The notes: a model not told the origin generated them from the letters alone. A stretch of 64,000 nucleotides of DNA from Methylophilaceae bacterium (GCA_028351715.1 JAOMKM010000003.1:1-64000), one strand, 5' to 3'. Shown: positions 1 through 9,753, numbered from the stretch's first letter. Program-made: numbers and translations.

Positions 1-885
1 AAAGTAGGTCTAAGTAAAACAAGAGAAAAACTTAGCTCACAATTGGGGGATCTTTTTCATACTGGAAAAATTGATGAAAATTTTTATGAAGAATTAGAGA
101 TGATACTGCTATCTGCTGATGTAGGTATCTCGGCATCAGAGTTTCTCATAGAAGAAGTAAGGAAAACAGTTAAAGAGGAAAATATATCTGACCCAAAAAA
201 ATTAAAGGATTTATTGAAGTCACAGATAACTGAGCTCTTAAAAGTAGTAGAAGAACCATTAATAATTAATAATACATATCCTTTTGTGATTATGATGGTT
301 GGAGTTAATGGCACCGGTAAGACCACTACAATAGGTAAACTCACAAAGTTACTAATAAATGAAAAACATAAAGTTTTAATTGCTGCTGGGGATACATTTA
401 GAGCTGCTGCATCTGAACAGCTAGATGTATGGGGAGAGCGAAATGGGGTTCATGTTATAAGTCAAACAAAGGGAGATCCTAGTGCAGTTATTTTTGATGC
501 TGTGAATTCTGCTAAAGCCAAAAATATTGATATTGTTATTGCTGATACAGCAGGAAGACTTCCAACACAAAGAAATTTAATTGATGAGATAACTAAAGTT
601 AAAAGAGTTATTAATAAATGTCACAATCAAGCACCGCAGGAAATTCTATTGGTTATAGATGCTAATACAGGACAAAATGCAATTAATCAGCTAAAAGTGT
701 TTAATGAAGCATTAGGTATTACAGGTCTAGTAATGACAAAGCTTGATGGGACTGCAAAAGGCGGGGTTGTAGCAGCAATTGCCAAAGAACTTCCTATTCC
801 TATTCGCTTTATTGGAGTTGGTGAAGGTATAGATGACCTAAGAGTATTCAATGCAAAAGATTATGCTGAGGCAATGTTTGAATGA
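1..885 (+). CDS. ftsY: Signal recognition particle receptor FtsY (5' end outside window)
   Basis: FtsY is the SRP-receptor GTPase that docks ribosome-SRP complexes at the inner membrane for co-translational insertion. The frame is open from base 1 and already reads GLSKTREKL, the usual start of the FtsY N domain, so the true start and any acidic A domain lie outside the window. Visible motifs are the P-loop GVNGTGKTTT (codon 101 of the visible part), DTAGR, and TKLDGTAKGG near the C-terminus. It overlaps ftsE by four bases (ATGA). The ftsY-ftsE-ftsX-rpoH order is classic for beta- and gammaproteobacteria. Identity is secure; only the N-terminus is missing. Confidence 0.97.
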   Translation, partial: KVGLSKTREKLSSQLGDLFHTGKIDENFYEELEMILLSADVGISASEFLIEEVRKTVKEENISDPKKLKDLLKSQITELLKVVEEPLIINNTYPFVIMMVGVNGTGKTTTIGKLTKLLINEKHKVLIAAGDTFRAAASEQLDVWGERNGVHVISQTKGDPSAVIFDAVNSAKAKNIDIVIADTAGRLPTQRNLIDEITKVKRVINKCHNQAPQEILLVIDANTGQNAINQLKVFNEALGITGLVMTKLDGTAKGGVVAAIAKELPIPIRFIGVGEGIDDLRVFNAKDYAEAMFE

Positions 886-1559
886 TTAAATTTGATAGGG
901 TATTTAAAAAGTATCCTGGTGAAATGGATGCTCTTCAAGACATCAGTCTAGAAATATTATCTGGGGAATTAGTTTTTGTTACTGGTCCTTCAGGCGCCGG
1001 GAAATCAACATTACTTAAATTAATTTCTGCTGTTGAGAAACCCACTAATGGGTCTATTATTTTTGAAAATACTAATTTATCAGAACTAAGAAATAAAGAT
1101 ATGCCTTTTCTTCGAAGAAAGTTTGGGATGATTTTTCAGGACCATAAATTACTTTACGATCGTAATTGCTTTGAAAATGTAGTCCTGCCATTAGAGATCA
1201 ATGATATCAATCCGGCAGATTCTGCAAGGAGAGTTAGGGCTGCTTTAAATAAAGTAGGTTTATTAAATAAAGAAAAGATGAACCCTATAACATTATCCGG
1301 AGGTGAACAACAAAGACTAGCGATTGCAAGAGCTATAGTTTCAAGGCCATTAATCTTAATTGCCGATGAACCAACAGGTAATTTAGACAAAAGTTATGCT
1401 GATGAAATAATGAATATTTTTTACAGTTTTCAACAAGTTGGGGTTACCGTGATTATATCTTGTCATGAATTGCCTCAATCCCCTATAAAATTTAAACAGA
1501 TTCATCTAATTAAAGGACAAATAAGTAATTCTGATAAACATGTTCCGCTACTTTCATAA
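882..1559 (+). CDS. ftsE: Cell division ATP-binding protein FtsE
   Basis: FtsE is the cytoplasmic ATPase of the FtsEX complex, which works at the division septum to activate peptidoglycan hydrolases rather than to transport a solute. At 225 residues it has the normal family length. It shows Walker A GPSGAGKST (about residues 35-43), the ABC signature LSGGEQQR (about 138), Walker B LILIADEP and a switch His in the sequence following it (SCHE). The ATG lies in the ftsY stop (ATGA) and the 3' end overlaps ftsX by 20 bases, so the three genes are probably translationally coupled. Confidence 0.97.
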   Translation: MIKFDRVFKKYPGEMDALQDISLEILSGELVFVTGPSGAGKSTLLKLISAVEKPTNGSIIFENTNLSELRNKDMPFLRRKFGMIFQDHKLLYDRNCFENVVLPLEINDINPADSARRVRAALNKVGLLNKEKMNPITLSGGEQQRLAIARAIVSRPLILIADEPTGNLDKSYADEIMNIFYSFQQVGVTVIISCHELPQSPIKFKQIHLIKGQISNSDKHVPLLS

Positions 1560-2451
1560 CCACTTTCAAGCTTTTTCTAGAGGCTTAATTAGAGTTAAAT
1601 CTAACCTGAGTGCCTCAATAATGATGTTTATTATTATTGGTATCACTCTTTGCCTTCCATCTGCAGGTTATTTAATCGTTGAGAATGTTCGGCAAATCTC
1701 CACAAAAATACAACATGAGGCAGAAATTAGTATTTTTCTAAAAAAGGATATTAGCCAGGATCAAATAGATTTTATTGATTCAGCCTTAAGAAGTAGCTCA
1801 GAAATAAAAAAAATTCACTTTGAGCCTAAATTAACTGCTTGGGAGAAGCTACAATCTAAATTAAAATTATCCACTTTAGATATTGGAATATCAGAAAACC
1901 CCCTTCCTGATGGATTTTTTATTACATTAAACACGCTAAGCAACACAAAAATTAAAAAACTAACAGAAGATTTAAAGTTAATTAGTGGGGTAGACAATAT
2001 AGTAGTTGATGGAAGCTGGATCAAGAAATTAAGGGCTATTATTTATATGGTAAAAATTGGTTTATTCTCTCTGGGAACCTTACTGGTCATAGTATTAATT
2101 GTGATAATAAGCAACACTATTAGACTACAGACCTTAACCTATCAAAATGAGATTCTAGTTAGTAAGCTTATAGGAGCTACTAATAGCTTCATTCATCGAC
2201 CATTTATATACACGGGGTTAATATATGGGCTTGGTGGTGGAATAATTACCGTAGGCACCTTAAAAAGTATAGTATTTACCTTCAATAATATGGCTGAAAA
2301 GTATGAATATATCCTAGGTAATTCAATAACTCTTGTCGGTCTTTCAGCTGTCAATTACACAATTATTGTACTTTTAGCTATGACTATTGGCTTATTTTCA
2401 TCTTTTTTTGCTGCAAGGCAATCCATAAAAAAATTAGAAAAATCTTACTAA
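1540..2451 (+). CDS. ftsX: Cell division membrane protein FtsX
   Basis: FtsX is the membrane partner of FtsE and carries the periplasmic loop that contacts septal hydrolase activators. The 303-residue protein has the expected plan: one transmembrane helix near residues 26-48, a periplasmic domain of about 120 residues, then three helices near 170-190, 225-245 and 270-293. The start lies inside ftsE. Nothing is unusual in sequence or length. Confidence 0.94.
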   Translation: MFRYFHNHFQAFSRGLIRVKSNLSASIMMFIIIGITLCLPSAGYLIVENVRQISTKIQHEAEISIFLKKDISQDQIDFIDSALRSSSEIKKIHFEPKLTAWEKLQSKLKLSTLDIGISENPLPDGFFITLNTLSNTKIKKLTEDLKLISGVDNIVVDGSWIKKLRAIIYMVKIGLFSLGTLLVIVLIVIISNTIRLQTLTYQNEILVSKLIGATNSFIHRPFIYTGLIYGLGGGIITVGTLKSIVFTFNNMAEKYEYILGNSITLVGLSAVNYTIIVLLAMTIGLFSSFFAARQSIKKLEKSY

Positions 2452-2455
2452 AGCC

Positions 2456-2484
2456 TTGTATTTAATCGAACTTTTAATTAAAAT
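2456..2484 (+). promoter_or_regulatory. Candidate sigma-70-type promoter of rpoH
   Basis: A TTGTAT hexamer (2456-2461) and TAAAAT (2479-2484) are separated by exactly 17 bases in the gap between ftsX and rpoH. The -10 matches consensus at five of six positions, the -35 only at its TTG. It would give rpoH a transcript with a leader of about 35 bases. Chance matches are common in AT-rich DNA. Confidence 0.4.
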
Positions 2485-2524
2485 TAGCAGTCACACGTAA
2501 TGAGTGCTAAAAAATAATAAAAAT

Positions 2525-3382
2525 ATGACAAATAATTTATCATTAACTGCAATGTATCCTTCTGGTGACTTTGGTCTATACCAGCATACCATTAGAACAA
2601 TTCCTTCTCTAACAGCTGAGGAAGAATACGATCTTGCCTGTAAACTTAAAAATAATAATGATCTAGAGGCAGCAAAAAAATTAATTCTCTCTCATCTTAA
2701 GTTAGTGATGAAAGTTGCACGATCATATAGTGGATATAATCTGCCTCATGCTGACCTTGTTCAAGAAGGCAATATTGGTTTAATGAAAGCTGTAAAAAGA
2801 TTTGACCCAGACCGAGGTGTTCGCCTAGTTTCATTTGCAATCTATTGGATTAAAGCAGAAATACAGGAATATGTTGTAAGAAATTGGCGCCTCGTTAAAA
2901 CAGCAACGACCAAAGCACAACGCAAATTATTCTTCAACCTTCGAAGCCTTAAAAAGTCACTACAGCCGCTTAAAAGTGAAGAAATAGAATCAATCGCATT
3001 AGAATTAAACGTAAAAGAAGATGAAGTTCGTGAGATGGAATATCGGCTTGCTGGAAAGGAGATAGCAATTGACTACTCAGACGATGAGTCAGAAGATGAT
3101 TACTATCGACCAATATCATTCCTTCAGGATAAATCTCTTGAGCAGTCAGATAAAATTGAAAAAGATGAAACAGAAAATAACGACAGTAAATCACTAAAAA
3201 ATGCATTAGAAAAATTAGATGAGCGCAGTCGAGCAATTGTTCAAGCAAGGTGGCTTAATGAAAGTAAATCAGAAACATTAAATAATCTTGCAAAAAAATA
3301 TAATGTTTCAGCTGAGCGAATTAGACAAATAGAACAAAATGCTTTAAAAAAAATTAAAACACTAATGCTTCCTCAGTCATAA
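2525..3382 (+). CDS. rpoH: Heat-shock sigma factor RpoH (sigma-32)
   Basis: RpoH directs RNA polymerase to heat-shock promoters (chaperones, proteases). The 285-residue protein has region 2 (LVQEGNIGLMKAVKRFD, then RLVSFAIYWIKAEI), the RpoH box QRKLFFNLR that distinguishes it from RpoD and RpoS, and a region 4 helix-turn-helix (LAKKYNVSAERIRQIEQ). An in-frame GTG at 2504 would add seven residues, but the family normally begins with a short Met-Thr leader, so ATG 2525 is preferred. It follows ftsX, as in many proteobacteria, and has its own candidate promoter. Confidence 0.96.
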   Translation: MTNNLSLTAMYPSGDFGLYQHTIRTIPSLTAEEEYDLACKLKNNNDLEAAKKLILSHLKLVMKVARSYSGYNLPHADLVQEGNIGLMKAVKRFDPDRGVRLVSFAIYWIKAEIQEYVVRNWRLVKTATTKAQRKLFFNLRSLKKSLQPLKSEEIESIALELNVKEDEVREMEYRLAGKEIAIDYSDDESEDDYYRPISFLQDKSLEQSDKIEKDETENNDSKSLKNALEKLDERSRAIVQARWLNESKSETLNNLAKKYNVSAERIRQIEQNALKKIKTLMLPQS

Positions 3383-3437
3383 CAAAAATTCTAACTGTAA
3401 GTCTGGTAAAATTCGCTTTTTGTGAATATTAAATTAA

Positions 3438-3815
3438 ATGGCGACAACCCCTACCCCAAGTGAAATAAAATTTCACCAAAAATCAAGACTATTAGAGATT
3501 ATTTTTGACGATAATACAGAATGTATGCTTTCGACAGAATTCCTAAGAGTTTACTCCCCATCTGCAGAAGTTCAGGGACATTCTCCAGAACAAGCGGTAC
3601 TTCAGATTGGTAAGGAAAATGTTAGTATTAATAAAATTGAGCCTGTAGGAAATTATGCTATTAAAATTTTCTTTTCAGATGGTCACGATACTGGCTTATA
3701 TACATGGCAATACCTACATATGCTTGCAAAAAATTATCAAAAATTATGGACAGAATATATTGGAAAGCTAGATGCATCAGGCATTCAAAGGAAAATAAAT
3801 GATGAAGAAAAATAA
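3438..3815 (+). CDS. DUF971 family protein
   Basis: A 125-residue protein of the DUF971 family, related to the N-terminal domain of gamma-butyrobetaine hydroxylase. It contains the family pattern of short beta-strand segments ending in SDGHDTGLYTWQYLH (about residues 84-98). In Betaproteobacteria this gene commonly sits directly before ubiE, as here, with a 17-base overlap. Its biochemical role is not established; linkage to ubiquinone synthesis or iron-sulfur handling is only suggested by context. Confidence 0.85.
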   Translation: MATTPTPSEIKFHQKSRLLEIIFDDNTECMLSTEFLRVYSPSAEVQGHSPEQAVLQIGKENVSINKIEPVGNYAIKIFFSDGHDTGLYTWQYLHMLAKNYQKLWTEYIGKLDASGIQRKINDEEK

Positions 3816-4539
3816 TGAAACTAATTTTGGCTTTAAAAATATAAAAAAAAATGAGAAAGCAAAAAAAGTTGGTGAAGTATTTAATTCCGTCGCAGCAAAT
3901 TATGACCTAATGAATAATCTTATGTCCTTTGGTCTTCATAAAATTTGGAAAAAAATAGTTGTTGAAACAATGGCCCTAAAACCAAATGCAAAAATACTTG
4001 ATATTGCTGCTGGTACAGGAGATCTAACCCTAACGCTTTCTAATAAAAAAAATAATTATGAAATTTATCATACGGACATTAATTATTTAATGCTTAAAGA
4101 AGGTAAGAAAAAACTTATTAATAATGGAAATATAGTGCCTTCAATAGTTTGTGATGCCGAAAATCTACCATTTCCAAAGAACTATTTTGATTGTGTCACT
4201 ATAGGATTCGGCCTAAGAAATATGACACAAAAAGATAAGGCTTTATCCGAGATTTACAGAGTGCTTAATCCTGGGGGGAAATTGATTATTTTAGAATTTT
4301 CAAAAGTTTGGAGACCATTAAGTAGACTATATGATGCCTTCTCATTCAATATAGTCCCAAAATTAGGGAAGCTAATCGCAAATGATGAAGCAAGCTATCA
4401 ATATTTAGTTGAATCAATACGAGTTCACCCGGACCAAGATGAACTAAAAAAAATAATGACAAATCAAGGATTTGAAAATGTTAGCTATCTAAATTTGAAT
4501 GCAGGTATTGTAGCTATTCATAAGGGGTATAAGTTTTGA
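3799..4539 (+). CDS. ubiE: Ubiquinone/menaquinone C-methyltransferase UbiE
   Basis: UbiE is the SAM-dependent methyltransferase that performs the ring C-methylation in ubiquinone (and menaquinone) synthesis. The 246-residue protein has the SAM motif ILDIAAGTGDLTL (about 67-79), the family block IGFGLRNM and the post-motif LNPGGKLIILEFSK. Two adjacent Met codons (3799, 3802) could start it, with AAAGGAAA upstream. The stop overlaps the TTG start of ubiJ (TTGA). It is the first gene of a ubiE-ubiJ-ubiB set. Confidence 0.96.
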   Translation: MMKKNNETNFGFKNIKKNEKAKKVGEVFNSVAANYDLMNNLMSFGLHKIWKKIVVETMALKPNAKILDIAAGTGDLTLTLSNKKNNYEIYHTDINYLMLKEGKKKLINNGNIVPSIVCDAENLPFPKNYFDCVTIGFGLRNMTQKDKALSEIYRVLNPGGKLIILEFSKVWRPLSRLYDAFSFNIVPKLGKLIANDEASYQYLVESIRVHPDQDELKKIMTNQGFENVSYLNLNAGIVAIHKGYKF

Positions 4540-5111
4540 TAGAGAAAATAAAGGCTAAATTAATCAACCACCTTCTCAATCAAAATGATTGGATGCAGAC
4601 AAAGTTAAGACCCTATAGCAGCATGATAATTGAGCTAGAGATTGATACATTTTCACTGAAATTTAAAGTAAATAATGAAGGTCAATTAAGTATTAGTGAT
4701 CCAGAAGCCCAGCCAGATGCATATATTCATATGACTATAAAGAGTCTTATCCAATTAATTACACAAAAAAAGAAAAATGGTATTACTGTTAAAGGGGACC
4801 TAGATTTAGCTAACGAATTTTCAATGGTAGTCGAAGGTATTGAATGGGATATAGAAGAAGACCTAAGTCGTTTTATTGGCGATATACCAGCAACAGAAAT
4901 AACAAAAATTAGTAAAAAATTTTTTAAGAATACTAGGTCTAACATTAAAAATTTAACAGAAAATTTCATTGAGTATTGGCAAGAAGAAAATAAAATTTTA
5001 TCGAAGAATGATGACTTAGAAATTTTTAATAGTAACGTTGATAGGCTAACAGAAGATACAGATAGAGTAGAAGCAAAAATTAATAATTACATTAAAAAGT
5101 TATCCAGATGA
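4536..5111 (+). CDS. ubiJ: Ubiquinone biosynthesis accessory factor UbiJ (SCP2 domain)
   Basis: UbiJ is a lipid-binding scaffold of the soluble ubiquinone-synthesis complex. This 191-residue protein starts with TTG overlapping the ubiE stop. It has an N-terminal helix (NHLLNQNDWMQTKL), an SCP2-like fold between about residues 20 and 110 (including ITVKGDLDLANEF), and a C-terminal helical tail. Position between ubiE and ubiB makes the call firm even though UbiJ sequences diverge strongly. The stop overlaps the ubiB start by ATGA. Confidence 0.88.
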   Translation: MIEKIKAKLINHLLNQNDWMQTKLRPYSSMIIELEIDTFSLKFKVNNEGQLSISDPEAQPDAYIHMTIKSLIQLITQKKKNGITVKGDLDLANEFSMVVEGIEWDIEEDLSRFIGDIPATEITKISKKFFKNTRSNIKNLTENFIEYWQEENKILSKNDDLEIFNSNVDRLTEDTDRVEAKINNYIKKLSR

Positions 5112-6634
5112 ATATATTTAGATTTATTTTTGTATTGTATATTGCCATTAAATTTAGACTTGATGAATTCATCGACTCTAGACCTACAAAAATTTTACAA
5201 TTCATATTTTTCCCATTTAGAATTTTAAATAAAGATAAGCTTAGTCGTTCTGTTAGATTGAGAATAGCATTAGAAGCTCTTGGTCCTATATTTATAAAAT
5301 TCGGTCAAATGCTATCAACTAGGAGAGATTTACTACCTACAGATATTGCAAATGAGTTAGCAATGTTACAAGATCAAGTTCCTCCATTTAATTACAATGA
5401 AGTTAAATTAATTACTGAAAAAGCATATAACACAACAATTAAAGAAAAATTTCTAGAATTCAGTAAAATCCCAATAGCCAGTGCATCTGTAGCTCAAGTA
5501 CATTTTGCAAAATTACATTCAGGCAAAGAAGTAGCTGTTAAGATTCTAAGGCCTAATATCCACAAGGAAGTTAAAAAGAATTTGCAATTACTCAAATGGA
5601 TTGCAGCTATTCTTCAATTTATTTGGAGTGACGGAAAAAGACTTAGACCAATTGAGATAGTAGATGAGTTTGCCAGGCATACAGATTCAGAACTCAATTT
5701 ACTATTAGAAGCAGCGCACTGCAGTCATCTAGGTGAGAATTTTAAAGACAAAAAACTTCTTCTAGTTCCAGAAGTTTACTGGGATCATTGCAATGAAAAA
5801 ATTATGGTTATGGAACGAATGAATGGTATTCCTATAAGTGATATTAAAACTCTAAGGAAAAATAATGTTGATATGAAAATGCTTGCAAAAAATGGTGTTC
5901 AAATATTTTTTACTCAGGTATTTAGGGATGGGTTTTTTCATGCAGATATGCATCCTGGAAATATTCAGGTAGCAAAAAATGGTCGCTATATTGCATTAGA
6001 CTTTGGAATAATGGGAACCTTAAACAATGAAGATAAGCATTATTTAGCTCGTAATTTTGTTTGTTTTTTTAATAGGGATTATAGGGGTGTTGCAGAGGCT
6101 CATGTTGAGTCAGGTTGGGTCCCTCCTGAGACTTCAGTTGATGATTTTGAAAATGCTATTCGTTCAGTTTGTGAGCCCATTTTTGAGAAGCCTCTCAAGG
6201 AGATATCATTTGGCAAGCTTCTTATCAGACTCTTTCAGACATCTAGAAAGTTTAATATGGAAATTCAACCTCAATTAACTATGCTTCAAAAGACACTACT
6301 TAATGTTGAAGGGCTAGGAAGAGACTTAGATCCTGACCTTGATTTATGGAAAACTGCCCGCCCATTTCTTGAGAGTTGGCTTAAAGAACAAACAGGGCCA
6401 AAAAATATTTTCAAGACAATAAGGAAAGAAATTCCAAATTGGATTACGCTTGCCCCTGAACTACCAAAAGTACTTCATTCCTATCTTAAGAATAATGAAT
6501 TTAATAACAATACACAATCAATCAATCATCTTCATAATTCTATTCAGGAAATTATTAGAGCTCAAAAATTTAATAAAATAATTTTTGTAATAATACTAGC
6601 GTTACTTGTAATTCTATTTCTTAAGCTACTTTAG
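5108..6634 (+). CDS. ubiB: Ubiquinone biosynthesis atypical kinase/ATPase UbiB
   Basis: UbiB is an ADCK-family protein-kinase-like ATPase needed for aerobic ubiquinone synthesis. The 508-residue protein contains the diagnostic KFGQMLSTRRDLLP (about 62-75), the Ala-rich nucleotide loop ASASVAQVHFAKL, the catalytic HADMHPGN and the metal-binding DFGIMG. Only one clear C-terminal transmembrane helix (about 487-507) is visible; the E. coli protein is usually drawn with two. It is the last gene of the ubiE-ubiJ-ubiB set and is convergent with mutM, 18 bases away. Confidence 0.96.
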   Translation: MNIFRFIFVLYIAIKFRLDEFIDSRPTKILQFIFFPFRILNKDKLSRSVRLRIALEALGPIFIKFGQMLSTRRDLLPTDIANELAMLQDQVPPFNYNEVKLITEKAYNTTIKEKFLEFSKIPIASASVAQVHFAKLHSGKEVAVKILRPNIHKEVKKNLQLLKWIAAILQFIWSDGKRLRPIEIVDEFARHTDSELNLLLEAAHCSHLGENFKDKKLLLVPEVYWDHCNEKIMVMERMNGIPISDIKTLRKNNVDMKMLAKNGVQIFFTQVFRDGFFHADMHPGNIQVAKNGRYIALDFGIMGTLNNEDKHYLARNFVCFFNRDYRGVAEAHVESGWVPPETSVDDFENAIRSVCEPIFEKPLKEISFGKLLIRLFQTSRKFNMEIQPQLTMLQKTLLNVEGLGRDLDPDLDLWKTARPFLESWLKEQTGPKNIFKTIRKEIPNWITLAPELPKVLHSYLKNNEFNNNTQSINHLHNSIQEIIRAQKFNKIIFVIILALLVILFLKLL

Positions 6635-6652
6635 AGCTTCAGTCTGTTTAAT

Positions 6653-7471
6653 TTATTTTTGACAGCAATTACAATAAAAACTAGATCTTTGTCCAAGTGT
6701 TATTTGTTGAATGGGGTTTTTACATAATATGCAGGGCTTATCTTTTCGTCCATAAACCTGATGCTCGTTCTGGAAATATCCATTCTTCCCATTAATATCA
6801 AAAAAGTTTTTTATTGAGCTGCCACCTTTAAGTATCGCTTTTTCGATGGTATCTTTTATCGCAGTTACTAAATTATTAACTTCATTTGTAGTTACTTTAT
6901 ATGCTTCTCTTTGCGGTCTAATTTTAGAATGAAATAGCGCCTCACTAGCATAAATATTTCCTACTCCAACAACGACGTGACCATTCATAATTGCATTTTT
7001 TATTGAGACAGTTTTTTTTCTTAGTTTTTGAAAAAGGTAATCAGCATCAAAGTCACTGGAGAGCGGTTCTGGCCCTAAATTCTTAAGAAGTTTATGGTCT
7101 AATGGATTTTCATCTGTCCATAATACACATCCGAACCTTCTGGGATCGTTATATCGTAATATTTTATGTTCCACATTGCCGAATATAATATCTATATGAT
7201 CATGTTTCTTTATTTCTCTATCTTTTGAGGCAATACATATATTTCCCGACATCCCCAAATGAATAATTAATGTCCCATTCGGAAACTCTGCAAGGATATA
7301 TTTCCCCCTTCTTTTAAGGCTAATTAACTTCATTCCTATTAGGATTTTTTGTAGGGATTTATTAACAGGCCATCTTAATGATGAATTACGGATAACTACT
7401 TCAGAGATTTTATAATTAATTAATGGCTCTAATCCTAACCGGGTTATTTCAACCTCCGGAAGCTCAGGCAT
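6653..7471 (-). CDS. mutM: Formamidopyrimidine-DNA glycosylase MutM (Fpg)
   Basis: MutM excises 8-oxoguanine and ring-opened purines with beta/delta-lyase activity. The 272-residue protein begins PELPEVE, giving the catalytic Pro after Met removal and Glu next to it. It ends in the four-cysteine zinc finger (CILC and CNCC separated by 16 residues) that binds DNA. The start codon abuts the stop of the upstream DUF4340 gene (one base shared), so it is probably transcribed with the ABC-export module. Confidence 0.97.
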   Translation of the reverse strand: MPELPEVEITRLGLEPLINYKISEVVIRNSSLRWPVNKSLQKILIGMKLISLKRRGKYILAEFPNGTLIIHLGMSGNICIASKDREIKKHDHIDIIFGNVEHKILRYNDPRRFGCVLWTDENPLDHKLLKNLGPEPLSSDFDADYLFQKLRKKTVSIKNAIMNGHVVVGVGNIYASEALFHSKIRPQREAYKVTTNEVNNLVTAIKDTIEKAILKGGSSIKNFFDINGKNGYFQNEHQVYGRKDKPCILCKNPIQQITLGQRSSFYCNCCQK

Positions 7472-8367
7472 TATTTTTCCTCTTTTTTACTTATATTTGG
7501 ATTCAGCATAGTAAATCCAAGGTCCCCCGGAAAATGATACAACAAATTTTCGTCTTTTCTTAAAAGAAGTAACTCAGGAGATTCTTGAATACGATAAAAA
7601 GTAATCTTTTTATTACCCTTCAATAATATATCAAAACTTTTATGCCCAATACGTGGGTCTAGCTTATAAAATTCTAATGATTTAGAAGGAATGCCATCCC
7701 AAGTAAGCTCAAACCAATCTCTCATATCTTCCTGAGTAATAATTAAATTCTCACCGGAGGCCCTCCATGTGTTTTTTTTAACAGCCAACTTTAATCCAAC
7801 TGCTTGCCATTGTTCAAGCCGTGAAAAATCAAATCCCTCAATTTCTTCATAGGAAGCAATAGGCTTCTTATCAATAAGTTCTAATGGCTGGTAAGATGCT
7901 GTTTCAGAGTACCCACCGTTAATAATAAATACATTCCCGTTATAAAAAAGATATTGATCTTCTGTGATTGGATTATAAGTACCAAATAGAAATTCTTCAT
8001 TTAAGGTTGGACTTGAAAATGTAATCTTAAGTCTTGGCTGATCTAAGCCATACTTTCCTAAGTCATTAGCACTTAATTTCTCAGAACTTTTTGCAGCTAA
8101 TAAGGAAAGAATGCGATAAACATAAAATTCATCGGCTCTTGTTTGGTATGGTGCAACCATTTTCCATCCATTTTTACTTAACTTGAAGGATGTTTTAGCT
8201 CGACCAGGAAAATTTATATTCACTTCATTGAAGTCGGAAAGCTTATGATTGGAAATTTCGTATTTAGTAGACTTCTTTGGAGCCTTATCATTTATAGTCA
8301 ATGCATATATTCCACCCCCTATTAAGAGGAAAAACATTAAAATATTAACTATCCATCTGCCCTTCAT
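7471..8367 (-). CDS. DUF4340 protein of a Gld-type ABC module
   Basis: A 298-residue protein with one N-terminal transmembrane anchor (about 7-24) followed by a large exported domain of the DUF4340 type. These proteins almost always accompany a GldA/GldF/GldG-like ABC transporter, as here: it follows the GldG-like gene by three bases and is followed by mutM. No catalytic motif is evident. Its role in the complex is unknown. The family call rests mainly on context and overall architecture. Confidence 0.75.
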   Translation of the reverse strand: MKGRWIVNILMFFLLIGGGIYALTINDKAPKKSTKYEISNHKLSDFNEVNINFPGRAKTSFKLSKNGWKMVAPYQTRADEFYVYRILSLLAAKSSEKLSANDLGKYGLDQPRLKITFSSPTLNEEFLFGTYNPITEDQYLFYNGNVFIINGGYSETASYQPLELIDKKPIASYEEIEGFDFSRLEQWQAVGLKLAVKKNTWRASGENLIITQEDMRDWFELTWDGIPSKSLEFYKLDPRIGHKSFDILLKGNKKITFYRIQESPELLLLRKDENLLYHFPGDLGFTMLNPNISKKEEK

Positions 8368-8370
8368 AAC

Positions 8371-9753
8371 TTATGCTTTTCTTCTTCGATACCATTGCCA
8401 GAATCCATAGATTAATAAACCTATGGGGATAAAGTACTTAACAGAACGGAACACTGACCAAGCGATCAAAAATGATTTGCTATTTTCAGGTATCGTAATA
8501 TTAATATCCTTAAGTGGCATTGGCTGAATTGTTATAAGTTTATCGTTCCCAGATAACCAGTTTGTCATATTAACTCCTAGGTCAAGGTTGCCCCCAGATG
8601 TAATGAAGTTATTCGATAAAAATGAGGCATTACCAACAACAACAATTCTTTGTCCCTTTTCTCCATATTTTCTTTTTAGAGCAACAGCAATATTAATTGG
8701 TCCTTTTTTATCTTTCTTAGAATCAAATTTAAGCTGTTCAGTCTTGTCTTTTTTAGAGCTAATCCAACCATTAGGCGCAACATCTATTAAGTTACTTACA
8801 TCCCAGCCATTTTCGAATGTACCCTTAGCTTTAATCTCGTATGCATCTAAGTATTGGGTTCGTAACATAAAATTATTTGTAATTGGGTGTTCGCCGTAGG
8901 CAAGGGCAAATGCAACATTCTCACTAACACCAAACTGGACTGATGAAGGGTCAATAACCTTATTGTCAGACACTGAAAGACCCAAGTACTTAGCCACCTT
9001 ATCTAATCCACGAAGATTATTGTCTTCCAAAAGCCAAAATAAATTACCCCCTTCATTAAGGTACGTAAGTATCTTATTTGCCTCTACCTCAGTAACGTCT
9101 ACTTTTGGACTAGCAATTACCAACATTGCTCCTTCGGATGGAACTTTATCAATAACTGTCAAATCAGGATTCGAAAATTTAAACCCTTTATTTTCAAGCT
9201 GCTTTCCAAATTCTCCTAAATCATAATTTTTTAGTCCAATTAAATTCTTTTCTCCATGACCATCAAGGTACATTATCGGCTTACTATTAGTTCTCGACAG
9301 CCTTACAAATAAATTTGTCAATTCTTGCTCTGCGAATGGTGGGACAATATTTTCAGTCCTTTTATTATATTCAACAACAATCTCACCATCCACACGAACT
9401 CCCATATCTTGTACAAGTTTTGGTTCTTCAACTGGATTAATAAATTTAACCTTAATATCACGCTTGGTTCTTTGATATCTTGCAACAAAATTGATAATTC
9501 CCTGCCTAAATGTAATTCCATTATTAGCATCATCTTTTGTAGCAAAAACTGTTAGATTAATTGGGCCGTCCATTTGCTCTAGCACTTCTATGCTTCCTTG
9601 AGTAATAACACTCCGATTTGCTTGGGTCATATCCTTAACAAAAATAAATTGATTAGATAAGAATCCAGCAAGGGCAATAAGTAAAAGAAAAAGCAAAACA
9701 AATAGACTGTTTTGGAATAAATACTGTAATTTTAGTTTCTTATTAATTTTCAT
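8371..9753 (-). CDS. GldG-like auxiliary component of ABC transporter
   Basis: A 460-residue membrane-anchored protein: transmembrane helix at about 13-34, a long periplasmic part with a GIFT/GATase-like fold (LDGHGE and LKNYDLGEFGKQL around 166-186, NLFWLLEDNN near 237), and a C-terminal helix (about 435-453) followed by a basic tail. This matches the GldG-type ABC subunits found with GldA/GldF. In Bacteroidetes the family supports gliding, but in Betaproteobacteria it occurs without gliding and the substrate is unknown. Confidence 0.82.
   Translation of the reverse strand: MKINKKLKLQYLFQNSLFVLLFLLLIALAGFLSNQFIFVKDMTQANRSVITQGSIEVLEQMDGPINLTVFATKDDANNGITFRQGIINFVARYQRTKRDIKVKFINPVEEPKLVQDMGVRVDGEIVVEYNKRTENIVPPFAEQELTNLFVRLSRTNSKPIMYLDGHGEKNLIGLKNYDLGEFGKQLENKGFKFSNPDLTVIDKVPSEGAMLVIASPKVDVTEVEANKILTYLNEGGNLFWLLEDNNLRGLDKVAKYLGLSVSDNKVIDPSSVQFGVSENVAFALAYGEHPITNNFMLRTQYLDAYEIKAKGTFENGWDVSNLIDVAPNGWISSKKDKTEQLKFDSKKDKKGPINIAVALKRKYGEKGQRIVVVGNASFLSNNFITSGGNLDLGVNMTNWLSGNDKLITIQPMPLKDINITIPENSKSFLIAWSVFRSVKYFIPIGLLIYGFWQWYRRRKA

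Noticed and set aside
6057..6278. A 73-codon plus-strand frame within ubiB.
   Set aside because: It is a shifted reading of conserved ubiB codons with no start signal of its own.
9318..9555. Overlapping frames on both strands inside the GldG-like gene.
   Set aside because: They have no family resemblance and lie wholly within a well-supported gene in another frame.
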